Assembly (NCBI GenBank): GCA_024305405.1
Contig: JAKNDB010000087.1
Span: forward strand, 1,984,001-2,048,000
DNA: 64,000 nucleotides
Direction of reading: 5' to 3'
From: Dirofilaria immitis
Taxonomy: Eukaryota > Nematoda > Chromadorea > Rhabditida > Onchocercidae
Shown: positions 13,938 through 28,139 of the stretch, one piece after another
Layout of the letters: each line of letters begins with the position of its first letter
Position numbering within the stretch: position 1 is the stretch's first letter
Notes under the pieces: model-generated
Database searches by the model: none
What the model was told of the DNA's origin: nothing
Seen by the model: only the letters and a program-made list of their open reading frames with translations
Made by a program: the position numbers and the translations under genes

Positions 13938-14245
13938 TAAATCTGTCTAATGTTGATTCTCATTCTTACTCATCTGAAACCACTAAATCTATCTAATGTT
14001 GATTCTTATTCTTACTCATCTGAAACCATTAAATCTATCTAATGTTGATTCTTATTCTTACTCATCTGAAACCATTAAATCTATCTAATGTTGATTCTTA
14101 TTCTTACTCATCTGAAACCATTAAATCTATCTAATGTTGATTCTTATTTCATCTGAAACCATTAATCATCTATGTGATTCTATTCCTATCTGAAACCATT
14201 AAATCTATCTAATGTTGATTCTTATTCTTACTCATCTGAAACCAT
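13938..14245. repeat. 46-bp minisatellite, about seven copies
   Basis: A 46-bp unit beginning TAAATCTATCTAATGTTG and ending CATCTGAAACCAT repeats head to tail. Units 1-4 are near identical (unit 1 has three substitutions), unit 5 lacks a few bases, unit 6 is strongly degraded to about 37 bp, and the last unit is again canonical. All frames contain stops, so it is noncoding. A canonical unit after a degraded one suggests homogenisation, or loss within an originally regular array. Confidence 0.95.
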
Positions 14246-16394
14246 TAAAAATATGTTTGATTATTTTCGATGTATAGTAAAAGTGAAAGAAATGTTTGAA
14301 GAAATGTTGAAATATAAAAGCATTATTTTTGCGTTTAAGTGTCGCAATACAACAATATACGTAGTTATTTAGAATTTAAAGTAAATGGTGATGAAACCGA
14401 AAATTCCTTTCATATTGATTTTTAGGCATAGAAGAAGGAATGATAGATGGACAAATTGGGTTTGCATGACAACTGATAATTACAGTAAAAAAAGAATCAA
14501 ATATCAATTGATGATAAATGTCAATTTAAAAGCAAACGTGTAACGTATTATTTTTCGGTATTTGAAATTCAATGAAATTCAAAGTTCATTTTTCGGTCAT
14601 TGAGATTTTTTTATCATTTATAGATTAGAAAAACTTTGAAATATACTATACAAAATATCTATCAATCATTAAATTCATTATTTGAACAGTAAGAATTTTA
14701 GAAAATTGAGCAATAATATTGCTATCGATAACAATGATTTATGAACTTTTCAATTTTCTCGATGTACTTTTTCTTTTTTAAATAAAATATCATTTTCACT
14801 AAATTAAAATTTTAGAAAATTAAATTAAATTTATTAGAAATATTTATTACTATGATGATTTATTATTGCTTATCATATCCAATGATAAGTAATTTTTCTC
14901 CAAAAAAAAAAAAAACTACTTTTCTTTTGCATCAGAAACAAGTTTTTATATTGGATTTTATAATTAAATTAAAATTTACATTTATCAAAAATATATTGCT
15001 AATAGGAAAATTACATTTTAAAATTATCAAAATTGTGTTCTTAGTTTAAAATTGATAGTTTAAATTTTAGCATTAATTATAATCTTATCTTTGATAAATG
15101 ATCGATATATTATATAGACTGCAAAAATAAAATAGTAGAATAATAGATAGTTAAAATGGGATAAATTCCATTTTATACTGTCATTTACTCAATCACCGGA
15201 TAATCCTAACGTTTAATAAATTTTAGCAAAGTTTCGATTCGTTCATTTCATTTCCCTATTTACCGCATTTGCTACATTTACTATTTCCGAATTTGCCGCA
15301 TTTACCATATATAGTTTATTATTTTTCATTCCAGAAAATGTTATCCTTTTAATCTCTATTCATATTCGCTAATATATAGCTAGCTATTACATGACACGAT
15401 GGCAGTTATTATACTGTTCGTTTGGAAATTAAATGACCTCATTTCGATGATGGCATATATCAGTAGTTATGTTTGCAACTCGTAATAGATTACCTGTCAT
15501 CATTTCATAGTGATATTAATTTCTAATTCTTCTAGCTGATCGATATCAAAATTATGAAATTAATTCAAATATTATTTAATTAATTGGTTAATTAGTTCGT
15601 GATATAAATTTATGACTTAATGAATAATTGAGCTATAAAAGTTTGAAAATGTTCAATTATTGAGGATATTGATTGATTGGTTCGAATTGTAAACAAATAA
15701 AGATCATAGGTAATTGAATTTGATAATGATGATTCGTTTATTTTTTTTTGTAAAATTGTCATTAATTACTCATCATATAATCATATGATATTAGCACCGA
15801 AAAAGCCAGAATTCAATTCAGTCTTTTGCCCATTAAATTAATTATGTTTTTTTGAACATTCAAAAAGTTGGCATTCTTCGAAATATCATGTGATGAGTAG
15901 CATCATCAGTTGCATTAATTTCGTTGATAATATTGCAGTTTTATTACTCAAAAATGAAAATACAAAAGTTTTCTCTCTACATAATTATTATCTTTAGAAA
16001 TAGTTAATGATTATAGATTTATCACAGATTACGGTTGACTTATGATTAGAGATGATTTTAATAAAAATTAATGCATATAATTAATCATCCGTTTCATTGA
16101 TTAATTGATTTAGAAGCTCAGCAATATCTTTAAATCAATTATTATATAGATATGTGCTATATATCAATTTGAAGATTAATTACTTCACTCATTTATTTCT
16201 ACCTATAATATAAATAAAATGACAATAATGAAGATAGATGTGATCTTTGATCGTAATAAATAATAATTATTTATTTGTATTGTTAAAAAGAATATTTCAA
16301 TGTTAATTTTCTCATCATATAATAATCGAATAATGTTTGAATAAGAAAATTATGAAATATTTTCAATAAATGCTAATGCATAATAGAATATATC
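14246..16394. other. Gene-poor stretch
   Basis: No supported gene or repeat family was seen in these 2.1 kb. One frame at 14852-15049 is Phe/Ile/Lys-rich and has no support. Confidence 0.5.
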
Positions 16395-16528
16395 ATGCAT
16401 ATATAAATGTATGTATGTATATACATGCAGATTGCAGAATGCATGCATTATTATACATCATGCATTATGCATTATGCATGTTGGATTTCTTTCTATTGCA
16501 TGCGTCACTTATATATATATATATATAT
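16395..16528. repeat. TGCAT/ATGCAT-rich low-complexity tract with AT run
   Basis: Many TGCAT, ATGCAT and GTATGT motifs are packed together (for example ATGCATTATGCATTATGCATG), followed by a TAT dinucleotide run at about 16510-16528. The motifs are palindromic, so the tract could form hairpins or cruciforms. An open frame across it (16370-16564) is a consequence of the repeat. Confidence 0.8.
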
Positions 16529-16529
16529 C

Positions 16530-16597
16530 AATCAAAATCTTCAACTTCCATAACCGGAACATAAATCAAAATCTTTAACTTTCATAACCGGAACTTA
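16530..16597. repeat. Two-copy 34-bp tandem duplication
   Basis: AATCAAAATCTTCAACTTCC...ATAACCGGAAC is followed at once by a second copy with three substitutions. It directly adjoins the AT run at 16510-16528. Confidence 0.85.
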
Positions 16598-18642
16598 CGC
16601 CATCAAAAACGCCTTACTTCAGCGATCGCTAACTAACCAGTTCTTTATATCGCATTTTTGCGTAAATGTCGCAAGAATGTATTCTGCTGTTACATGCATT
16701 CGTGCTTTATTCATTTTATTAGTTATAAGTTCACTTCTGAATATAATTGATTATAGTTGAAGATTTTGAAATAAAAATGAATTCATTAAAATTAAAAAGG
16801 AAAGATTGCATTATAAGTTGTTGAATAAACAGCATTAATTTAATTCAATTATAATTAGATAAGAAGATTAGTTGAAAATAATAAATTTATTATTTAACAT
16901 TTAAAATTAGACGAATAAATGTGCTAAATAGTTTGATTGAAAATTTTAACAAAAATTAAGCTAATCAATGAAAAAAAAAAAGAAAATTTATTTAAGTGAT
17001 AAGAAATGAAATGATAATTTTATATTTATGTGAAAATTCTCTCCAAATGTGAAAAGAGAAAGAAAAAAAAGTGAAATCAAAGATTTTTTAATTAGCGCAA
17101 AGCTTTTTTTTGAAAATTTTTGATTTATTTCTTCGAAAATTTTTGAACGAATATTTAAAAAAAACCTTTTCGAAGATTTTTACCTGAATATAAAATTTTT
17201 TTTTCAAATAATTATTGCACAGATGTTTGTCGAGATTTCAGAAATAATCAGGATTTTAATAAATTAGAAATGATATATCGAACAGTTAAATTATTGGTGC
17301 AGAAATGTGAGATTAATACATTTTCTAAGAGATTCGGGTAACGGGGAATATGATAAAGATATTGTATTCTAGATCGAGGTAAAAAAAACGAATAACGAAT
17401 AAAAGAGAAGATCGGGAATGTAAAATCAGGTTAATAGAGAGAGTGTTTTCTTCAATCGTATGATGCCCATGTAGGATTGATGAAATAAATAATATATTTT
17501 CGTATTTCTCATTCAAGCTATTACTTTAAAATTGTCTGGGAATTAAATGAAGTATAGAATTTAGTTTCGTATTAAATAATAGTGTATCTATTTTTAATTG
17601 AAATATTTTCCTTATCAATTATTCTCTGCTTGATATAGCTTATCATTTCACGATCTTTTTAATAAAGAATTCAAAAATTGACTAAATATGGGATTGACTT
17701 CAAATTGAATATAAGTCTGAAAACGACAAAAAGATTAATTAATTACTGATCATTTTTATCGTTTTCTTTTAAGAAATTTTTATTAGATATTAGGCATTAT
17801 TTGATCTGATTAAAAATTTTATTATCACTTACAATATATTGTTAGATGATCTAATTTAATAGGTCCTATTTTGATTGAATAATGTCTCATTAATTCAAGT
17901 TTAATTTAATCAACGAAAAATAATTTTTTTAATGAAAGATAGATGAAGGTTACAAAATACTGTCATATTATTTCTTTATTTTTTTTTGATTTCTTAAATT
18001 CTAAAATTTCTTTAACTTTTGTTATTTCTGATAATAATGATGATTAATTAATGAACTGTCGCTTAATTTATAACTTCAATTGCCATGTCTACCACCCAAC
18101 TTTCTTAAATCAAATATGTGACTGTAACTGCCATTTTTTATTTTTCAAATATTTTAAAATACGTTCGTGAATTTTTATTCTTTTTTTGACAGAATCCATT
18201 TTCTACTTATACTGATAGTTTTCTATTACTTTTCATTTTATTTCAAAAATTCATGGAAGTTTATAAAAGATGATAAGAGTTACTTACGATGCAAAATAAA
18301 AAATTAGGAAATGTTGAACGTCTAAATTATCCTTTGTTAGAATTTTTAAAAATATTATGATTCTATTTCAAAAATTGTTAACTAATATATAATCTAATAA
18401 CTATTTGGTCAACGTTTTGCTTTCTTCGAAATTTTGCTTTTGGATTTCTATCCTTCAAAAAATTCTTCCAACTAGCATGAAAAGATGTGTTGCTAATATT
18501 CAGAAGGATAGAATTCCAAAATTATTGTATCAGAAAAAAATGGAATCAGAAGTAGATGATTAAGAGTAAAAATTAGGAATAGAATAGTAATATTTTTGTT
18601 TATCTGTGATGAAGATGAGGATTAATGCATAATGCGTTGTAG
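16598..18642. other. Gene-poor stretch
   Basis: No supported gene in these 2 kb. Frames on either strand are short and biased to Phe/Ile/Lys/Asn. A minus-strand frame at 17325-17516 has no splice or motif support. Confidence 0.5.
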
Positions 18643-18789
18643 TATTATTATATGATAAATGATATCATTTTGCGCGAAACAAGATGGGTGATAAGTTTTG
18701 GATTCCCTGCAACCGATCGATTGCATTATAATCTGTGGTTAAAATACAGATTTGAAGGGAGGAGTGTTGAAAGCGATAAAATCGAAGAG
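18643..18789 (+). other. Coding-like island, candidate exon
   Basis: A 147-nt block that is phase 0 at both ends lies between an acceptor-like GTTGTAG (AG at 18641-18642) and a donor GAAGAG/GTATTTC. Its one open frame includes ILRETRWVISFGFPATDRL and WLKYRFEGRSVESDKIEE, with a composition unlike the flanking AT-rich frames. The frame stays open past the donor to 18867. The family is not recognised, and an isolated exon of a long-intron gene is only one possible reading. Confidence 0.25.
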
Positions 18790-18798
18790 GTATTTCAT

Positions 18799-18815
18799 GC
18801 TGCGATAAACGCAGC
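18799..18815. other. Perfect short inverted repeat (6-bp stem)
   Basis: GCTGCGATAAACGCAGC has 6-bp arms around a 5-nt ATAAA loop and lies immediately after the coding-like island. It could be a hairpin in RNA or a binding site. A stem this short can occur by chance. Confidence 0.5.
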
Positions 18816-18867
18816 AAAGTTCACTACGATTTTTCTGACTATTATCCAAATTACATCTGTCAATTGA

Positions 18868-21800
18868 GGTTACCTGTTTGTCACTACCTTTTTATAATTT
18901 TGATTTTAAATAATTTTATATTTTATAGAGATTATTTTAATGATGTTAAATAAAAGTAAGAGCGGAGAATGATGAATGCAAATTAATGGATAGTAGATAT
19001 ATTTGAAATAATACATTTCTATCTCTCCTTTCTGAATCAAAAATGTATTATATTGATAACAAGAACGATATTGATTATCATTTTTTCTCTCCAATCTCGA
19101 ATTGTAAATTTGACTAATAAAAGAAAACATTCATACAAGTGTTGTAAAGAGAATCGTTCCATTTTTCTTTACTTCATTTGAGAAAAACATAAAAAATTTG
19201 ACATATCTTGAAAATTGATATTGTAGAAAATAGGATTAGATATCAGGATATTTTGAATTTTGCACTGAAATTGACTTGATAAAAGTTAGAGCTTTAATTT
19301 CATCGTTCCATTTTATCAAATTATTCATCTTAATCATGACATTTTATGATCAAAATCCCGGATAAGCTTAATTAATTATTTTATTTTGATCTTCCAATGA
19401 TTTTCTTTCATATATCGTATTGATATTATGTAAGAATAATTCAAAATTTAATTGAATTCTGGGATCTCTAAAATCTAAAATATCTTCTTTGACTTAATTT
19501 TAAGTATATTGATTTTTAACTGGTCTTTGTTGTTTAAAAATAACTTTTTTAGTTTGACAATTTATACGATCTTATAAGTTTCCATTTTCGAAAATTTGAT
19601 AGATTGATAAGGAATTAGAGAATTTTAGCGAAATACATTACCTTTAATAATGTTAATTTGTTAAATTTCTCACCGTCACTTTAAAAATTAATTGTATGAG
19701 AAGCAAAGAAATGATATAATTTTTTCAAATTTTTCTTAAACAAATGAATTTAGTTAAACAAGGAAGTAAAATGTGCCGAAAATTTGATTATCAAATTCAC
19801 TCATTGATAAATTTCCATTAATAATTTTTCAAATCAATTCAATTTTTAATTCCAATTTTTTTCCATAATAATTAAAATAATTTCAGTATTGTAGAATTCT
19901 CTATTAGGATCATTTGCATATTTAATTGAAAGTGATAAGTCTATTTTCACTATTCATCTCACTGTATTCAAAGTTTCAATAATGCAAATAAAAGTTAAGA
20001 AATCAATCAATCTGTCAACAAGTATCACCACTAATCCTAAATTTTTTTTTTTTTGCGAAGCGATTGGCTGATTTTCTAATTTTTTTTGCATTTTTGTTAA
20101 AATTTTATGTTTTAATTCAAAATTGAATTTATTTTTTCAATTTTTATTAAAATTTTAAGTGATTATTTATTTCAGAAATGAAAAAAATCAATACAAATTG
20201 AGGTTTTTTTTTTTTTTTTTTCAAAATAAATCCATTTATCATAGTATATATATTTTATTATATTTTTAAAAAATTGCTTTTGATATTTTTATTTATTTCG
20301 AGAAAGAGAGATACAATGAACAAATAGATTCGATCACATAATATTCTTCTTTGTTTATCAAATATTTAAAATCGAATAATGAATGTATCCGTATTGTTCA
20401 CTTGTTAATGCAATCATGTGATCTATCATCAGGTTCTATAAAATAAATGTCAAGTTAAATAAAACTAACCACCGATTATGATTGATCATTATTAAAGATT
20501 TTGACATAAACTATTAATTATTTTAGTATCACAACAAGATATCTTAAACTATATGTTGTTTGAGAATTCCATAATATAAGAATTAATTACTTATTATATA
20601 ATAATTTCGATGTAGTAATTATGATGTAGTAATATAAGTTTATTTCAATTTAAAATTCAACAAAATATGAAATATTTTTGAGGAGCAAATAATTGAATTA
20701 ACAACTAATGGATTTTAATAATAAAACTTTATTTTATTAGTTACCTGTTTAGATTGTCTATCATAGACAATTTTTCTATCATATATTTTATTCGGTATAT
20801 TTTGCCGTAGGGAATATAAATTATATATTAGGATAATGTAGTTTCGATTAAAGAATATATAAAATAAATTGTCGAAAATCTATTGTGTACTCACTCACTT
20901 AGATCGATGAAAATATGCAAATTATGGATCGTAAATGTGCCATTTCTTTTACTATAACTAATTAAAAATGAAAACTATGTGTTATATATTATCATTTAAG
21001 ACTTCAATTATCATTTACTACTATTACTAATACTAATACTGTAACTGATAACATGATGATAATTAGATAATTTTGTTGATTTAAATAACAAATTCTGAAT
21101 CTTTCATTTTCTATTTCGTATTAGTTTTATTATAAAGTATAAAAAATATTTAGCATAGAAAAAGAAATTATTATTGCAATAATTAGCATTCCACCTTAAG
21201 GTTAATGATTTCGAAAATTTTAACCAGTTTTATCTTAAGAGAAGAATGAAAGTAAAAACAAAGGTCAATTTATCATTGATTTTAATATTTCTTGATTTGA
21301 TCAAAAATTTTCAGAAAATGGCAAGGTGTAATAGACTTTTTTTTCTATATTGTTAAGATCAAAAATGCTATTAATTCATAGCGCTTATCTGTTTTGAATG
21401 AAATGATAAGATCATATATTGTTGCTGACAAATCCTCTAATGATCATTTTGAAAAATTGATGAATTTCTCTAAATTTTATCAATCTCTTTTCAACTTTTT
21501 AATTTAAATCAATTTAATTTTTAATTAAATTACCGTTATTGGTATTACCAATTATTATCAATGATTCATTAGGAACCGGTAAAAAAGATAATGAAGTATA
21601 GTCATAGCAAAAGTATTTTTAAATTTTATTGAAATTCATCCCTCTCTTATTGAAAAATCTGCTATGTATGCTAACTGGAACAAACGAAATATGAATATAT
21701 TTGATAGCATTGATAAGAAGATATCATAAAAACGAGGAAACGTTTATTTATAGCATTACTAATGATAGAAATGATAATGTAGTGTTGTTAATTGTTATAC

Positions 21801-23741
21801 TGTTGTTTGTAAATTTAATATTAAAGCTAAAAAATAAATAAATTTATAGATTTAATTTCAACAAATATTGGATCAGAGATTTCTAAATCTGACTTGTTTA
21901 TTGACTAAAATTCAAAACGATGAATTTCTTACATCTATGATTAGAATATACGATTCGACTTTTCAATAATAATAATAATTTTCTATATATAATCTAATTC
22001 ATGCTTATTTTGATAGACTTCTGTGAAGCAGTTGACAGATGACAGAAATCTGTAAGCTCCTGTAAGCTCAAAAATGTTCAGAATCATAAAGTTGTAAGCA
22101 TTTTAAAAATATTTAAAATAGTTCATAGTGAATAATAGTTTCATACTAGTAAAGTTATTAATTTCAAATTAATTCATTATTATTACTTCATTATTATTAC
22201 CCACGAGATTTATGAAACAATTCGAAAATTTCTATCATCTGTCAACTATTTCATACAAATCTATCAATTTTTTGTATCGTATGCTCATATCTTAAAATGA
22301 CTGAGGATTTATAAAGTTGATAAAAAGATGATAAATTAGGTGATAAATTTATTATATATATCTGAAAATATGTATGTCAGATGTAAACAAGAAAACTATC
22401 GCATTCCAGTTTTAATCATTGACTTATCAAACAGCTAATCATAACAAAGTAATTATTATTATTTCAATTAATTGTTAACAGATTGTTTATAAGCATGTAT
22501 CACAACAATATAAAGCATCCGAGATATTTCCAGCTATTTACCTTCATTTTTTATCAATCTTAAAAGTTTATCAACTTTTTTATCAATCTATTAAAAATTG
22601 TTAGGAAGATGAAATTTAGCTTAGAAATTACACATGAGCATAAGTTTGGATAAATTTATAAAGTTTGTTTTAAGGGATGAATAATTAAAGAAATCGACCG
22701 ATCAGCTTTGACAAATTGTTAGTTTATTTATTACTGTCATAGGGTAGGTATCACGAAGCAAAAGTTCGAGAGTGCAACACCTATAGTGTTATTTACATTT
22801 AACTTTTTCTCTAAATATGTTCTTCAAATTTCATTTCAAATTGACTAATACCAGTTTTGATTTCCGTCGCTTTATTCTTTTTATTTGGGCAATTGTGTTC
22901 ATTCTAATTATATTTAACAAATGAGATAATCTCGATTAGCCTATCAAAATTTAAATTTAAATTTCGAGATTGTTCAACTTATTTATATTGTTTTTTAACA
23001 TATGTTATTGACTTGTTCATTTGCTTTAAATTTCTGATTTGTTAATATGATGAATAAGAAATAGTTGAATTATTTAAAATTTTTTTTAAAAATAAAATTT
23101 AGCTTTAATTAACACAGAATAGAAGTGGAAAAGAACAGAAGAAAATAATAAATGATAAAAGAGACGTACGAAGTGATAATTTTTTTGTTAGATGCAATTA
23201 TATTATAACTGATTAACATTGTACTGACAAAAGAGTTCCATTGTTTAGATAAAAGTGATTGATAATAACAAAGAAATATAAGATTCAGAAGAATTTCTAT
23301 TGCTATCGATAAATCATAATACCTTTTTATTCGATACTCGAAATATTCAAAGCTTGATCTTTTTTTGAAATTTATTTTATCGATTTTTAATCGAAATTAT
23401 TCCGTATTAAAAATTAATAGATAAAATTTGATCAAGAAAAGCAAGAGATAATAGATAACAGATTTCCTTTATCTTTTCTTCCTTATCTTTTGTTGATTGA
23501 AGATATCGAGATTTTAAATGTTAGGCTTCTTATTTTTATCACTATCACCAATTATACTTCAATCATCAATACAAAGATTAATGAAAAAAAAAACATAGAA
23601 CTGATATAAAAAGAAAAGCTCACAGAATTATATCACTTCAATAATAGTTAAAAATGTTAAAATCGATTATTGTTTAATAACTCATTTCTTCTTTCAATTA
23701 CTGTATATTTTGTTTGAATATTTTGAAAATATTTATATAAC
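18868..23741. other. Gene desert
   Basis: About 4.9 kb with no convincing exon on either strand. The content is AT-rich with frequent poly-A and poly-T runs; no tandem or dispersed repeat stands out. Confidence 0.5.

Positions 23742-23800
<59 letters not shown>
23742..23800. repeat. AAT trinucleotide microsatellite
   Basis: About 20 uninterrupted ATA/AAT units. It is likely length-variable between individuals. Confidence 0.97.
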
Positions 23801-23801
<1 letters not shown>

Positions 23802-26800
23802 CAACTTTATAAATTAATTTGTGATAAAATATTTCTCATAAAGTGAAAATTAAATGATTCTATCGTATGACAAGCTAGTTAATACTATGTAATTTAAAAC
23901 ATTGAAAGTTTAATAAGCAAAATAAATTAAAGTAATTGATCAAACAAGTTGAAACTTCTATGAAGACTAATATTCGGACTATTTATAAAATGCAATTATG
24001 TAAACATTAAATGATGCATCAAAACTTTTTATGCAATTCTTGCTAACATTCTTTCTATAATATTTATTTAAGCATTGTTGAATGATTAAAGTACTTGAGT
24101 AATTAAATTAATTACATACAAGAATATAAACTATCATATTCTATATGAATGATTTATTCAATTTATTTATTTATTCCTTAATATGTAAATATTATTACCA
24201 TAATTTGATGATCGAAAACAATTGTACTTAGGAAATATTACAGTCATTAAAAATTACTTATTTACTCACTTTTTACCGTAATACTGATAGTTTATTAGGT
24301 CTTTACCGCTAAATATAACTGCGGTAAATGATTTAAAAGAATGCTATTAGTTTAAAAAAAAAATTTCATTACTAAATCTTCCAAATGATATTAATTGTTT
24401 TTTTAAAATTTTCAAAGAGAAAAAAAAGTGCAAAAGTAGTTTCATCAATATTTTTCATTCAGCAATCATTTCCTTTATCGAATCATGCAAATTATGTCAA
24501 AATAATTTTGTGTTACCTTTTCAGGTAGATTAATCGTTGTAATGTTTTTAATATATTCTTTTTCCCATCTTTACGATTAGTTCAATCAAATTTCGTTCTG
24601 TAAATTTTAATTTTACCCAATTTGTGATCTGTTATCGCTACCCATTTAAGGAACAATGGAAGTTTTCCGATTTTTTTTCACACAATTTGATCTTTCTGTT
24701 GTTTGTTTTTTCTTTTAGGTATTTTGAAGTTTTAATCACACTGTTTGATTAGTTCAGAAGATTTTTTTTATTCCAAGTTTAATCCTTCAATTGATTTTTT
24801 TCTTCTATACAACAATTAAAATTCGATGCATTATTTTCCATAGATTCATTTAATTTTCTTTACTTGATTGTATCAGTGATATGCGAATGATTAATCCATG
24901 ATATTTCTTGATAATATTTATTAGTTTGAATGTATAGTTTATGAAAACAAAAAGGAAAGTATATTTGAAATGATTGATAGTCTCCAAAATTTTGGCACTT
25001 CTTTTCCGATTTCATGGACGATAAATTAAATAAAGTTGCGCTCAAGTTTTACCCAAAAATCATCAAGAAAAGAAAACTCAAAAAATGTTATTCAAGTTTT
25101 TAAACAACATACTGTAAATATATTTTTTAATCCCTACAACACACCGTAAATAATACATTTCTTAATTCCTATTCTGATCGCATATCGAATGAAAACTGAT
25201 TTGTAAAATTGATCTTTCTGTTGATTTCTTTTCCTAGTTTTATAATTGTTGAAAATCAAAATTTGTCTTCTTTCATTCAAAACTTCATACCCCTCAATAT
25301 ATTATAATCCGTTTTTTTTGATTGTATGAATGGTATCACCTGGTAAAAACTTATTAACTTTATATTGGTCAAGATTTAAAACATGATATTATACCTTGAA
25401 ATGTGATCAAATAAAATTTTTTCTTGCAAAAATTAGAATCAAATTTGAATTGTTTAAATTTTATTCTTTTTCTAAGATCTCTCAAAAAATATGATGTTAG
25501 TAGTGGCATTTCATAATGATTAATTAATAGAAATTATAGACTGATAGATAACTCCATTAGGCTAAAATCAATTTTAAGATAATGAAAAGTTAGCTTGTTT
25601 TAGCGGAATTTAACGGTCCAATTGTATAGATATAGAACATACACCTTTTATTTCGAGAATACTTTCTTATTATAATAATGTATTTTTGAGAATTTAACAA
25701 TTTAATCTGAAATTTGTTCAAAGATATTTGAAATCAAAATTTGCAAATGTTCACAAATTTCATTTGAATTACATCAAATAAAAATCCTTGACGGGTATAG
25801 GAAATGATATAACCTTGAATTACAAGCAATGATAAAAAAAATTCTCCAATTCTTAGTACTTCAAAAAATTTTTTCATCCACCTGTATTTGCAATCTTTCA
25901 TTCATTACCAGCAATATAAACAGATTAAAAGAAATTCCTGAAATTTTAAATCATTAAAAAGTGAAGACGATTTTGAAAAAAAAGTTTAATTTTCAAAGAT
26001 TTTATGATTAAATTAAATTTCATCACAGTAAATATCATTTTAGAAAAATGAACTTCTCCGATGCTCTATTAATCCAATATTAATATATTCTATCGATTGA
26101 TTTTTATTAATTCAATTATAAATATTCGACGATATTTGCCTGATCATTTAATCGATATCTAAGAATCATTATCAGTCATGCTATATATTAATTATTTCTG
26201 CGAACTGTCTTCTATCTGTAAAATTACAAAGGGCTCATTTGATTAATGTCATTTCGAGAACTCTTTTAGAGAAAGTAAATGATAGTAACAAATGGTATGT
26301 TTGGAAAAATAAAATTTTTTTTATGAAAAAAATTTTTAAAAGAAAGGTCATAGTGAAGATGTCATCAGTCCTATCATTCATTTGTTGCTTTTTGGTTTGA
26401 ATATATTTTTCGCATATTTGTCCTAGATATAAGTCATCCACCTCCATAATTTCAATAAAATCCATTAAGGATTTTCTCTGCAAAATGTTACCTGCAATTA
26501 GATCCTTCTTGACAATATACCTTTTTTATCCTTTATTTTTTTTCGTACAGGGACACATATATGTATTAGTTAAAAATAGAAAATTGTTGTTTTGTATTTG
26601 AAAATGTCATATCGAATATAAATAATAAATGAATTGAATTGATTCAATAAAGTAAAACTGATAAATAGAAATAATTTTTGAATTTAAAAATGCTAATAGA
26701 TTGTAAAATCAAATTATGTAATTGTTGAAAAATTATAAAATTATAGTAATAAAATCCTTCTGGAAAATTAGAAATTTATTTGACAATTCCTATTATTATC

Positions 26801-27726
26801 TTAATTCAAGAATTGATCATAACATATTAATACTGTCGCATATTTCATGCAAAAAAATGATTTAGATATCTTTTACATCATTTTGTGGTAGAAAGATGGA
26901 GGATTTTTTCAAGAAGATAAAAGAGACAAAATTTTCACTCGGATCGAGTATAATTTCAAATATTAGTAATTAATAAAATTTTTAATAAGACGAGTAAAAG
27001 CATTATCAAAGAATATTTATTCTCATTTTATTATCATATCTTAACATTCCAGTTATTCTTGATGAAATAATACAATATCTCTAAAATTCTTATTCTAATC
27101 AGTGTTATCCAAAAATAAAGAAAGAAAGAAAGAAGATAGGGAAGGAAGTAAATTAAACGATAACGAATAGTGGTGATAATGATGTAACCGGCTTTTTAAA
27201 TCGGCCAACAATTTTCCTTATCCATAATAAATTCTTTTTAAATGTTATCATAAAACTTCTTTTAAGAAGTTCTTTTCTCCTCAACAAGCTTTTCATTTTA
27301 AATCCTTACTATTATAATTTAAAATTTTTTATTTATGCCTAATTTATTAGTAAATGAAATAGGAATAAACGATAGCAAATTTCATACATTCTACGATATT
27401 ATTATTCTTAGATTTGTAAAGATTATATAAATTGTTTCACACATGTTGATATTCTTTCTTCTTAAAATTAAATTAAATTATAGCATTTTATTGTTTAATA
27501 ATTCAATAAATAAATAATATCATATTCATTCTCTCATTACTTACATATTATTTTTGCCTATAATAAATTTTGTCATCATAATATTATAAAAAAAAAAATT
27601 TAGATTTAATTGATCTATTTTATTGATTGATTTATTATTTTATCCCTATTCTAAATCCAATCTCTTCCTCCAACTTTGTATCTTTTCTCTCTTAAATCTT
27701 ATTAATTTATGTGACAAAATCATAAG
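23801..27726. other. Gene-poor stretch
   Basis: No supported gene. A minus-strand frame at 26235-26483 (82 codons) reads plausibly at its start (MQRKSLMDFIEIMEVDDLYL), and an acceptor-like TAATTGCAG lies just upstream. It then runs into Phe/Ile-rich sequence with no donor, so I leave it uncalled. Confidence 0.45.
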
Positions 27727-27913
27727 ATGGACAATAGACAAAAATGTTTCCTTAACATTATCAATGCCTTGATTTGCCCACCATCACCACTGCGAGCTAC
27801 TACTATGATCAACAGCACCAAAATCACGAATCACAACGAAGATATTATCAACCAGTTCTGCAGAATGCCACCAACATCAACTACATGCACTCTTCTCGCA
27901 CAAAGTTGAAAGC
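27727..27913 (+). CDS. Candidate first coding exon of the Patched gene
   Basis: A GC-richer block ends in a donor (AAAGCG/GTAAAATT, phase 0). Its last 45 or so codons read ITTASYYYDQQHQNHESQRR, then YYQPVLQNATNINYMHSSRT, then KLKA. An ATG at 27727 lies in the neighbouring frame. Adding one A to the AA at 27754-27755 joins that ATG to the long frame, the same kind of repair needed elsewhere in this window. The phase-0 end fits the phase-0 start of the first clear Patched exon at 34979, which has no start codon of its own, and both are on the plus strand. The assignment is inference: the intervening 7.1 kb would be one intron, and cytosolic N-termini of Patched proteins are poorly conserved. 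Confidence 0.35.
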
Positions 27914-28139
27914 GGTAAAATTTCTCAAATTAAAGATAGGCAACAAAGGTGAAGTGTTTGAATTTCCTTCTCTTCTGAAATGTTTAAATTTATCATCTCA
28001 TTCCCATATTACATCTTTATTTTTCCTATTTACATATTATATCTTTTAGCTTGTCATCTTTTTTTTTTTTTCAGTTTTCTCTCTCTTTACATCGAATACG
28101 AACATTCCCATATTTAATTTGTTACAACAATGAATTACA

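Noticed and set aside
26235..26483. 82-codon minus-strand frame beginning MQRKSLMDFIEIMEVDD
   Set aside because: The first 45 codons look plausible, but no donor follows and the rest is Phe/Ile/Lys-rich; evidence is too thin for a gene call.
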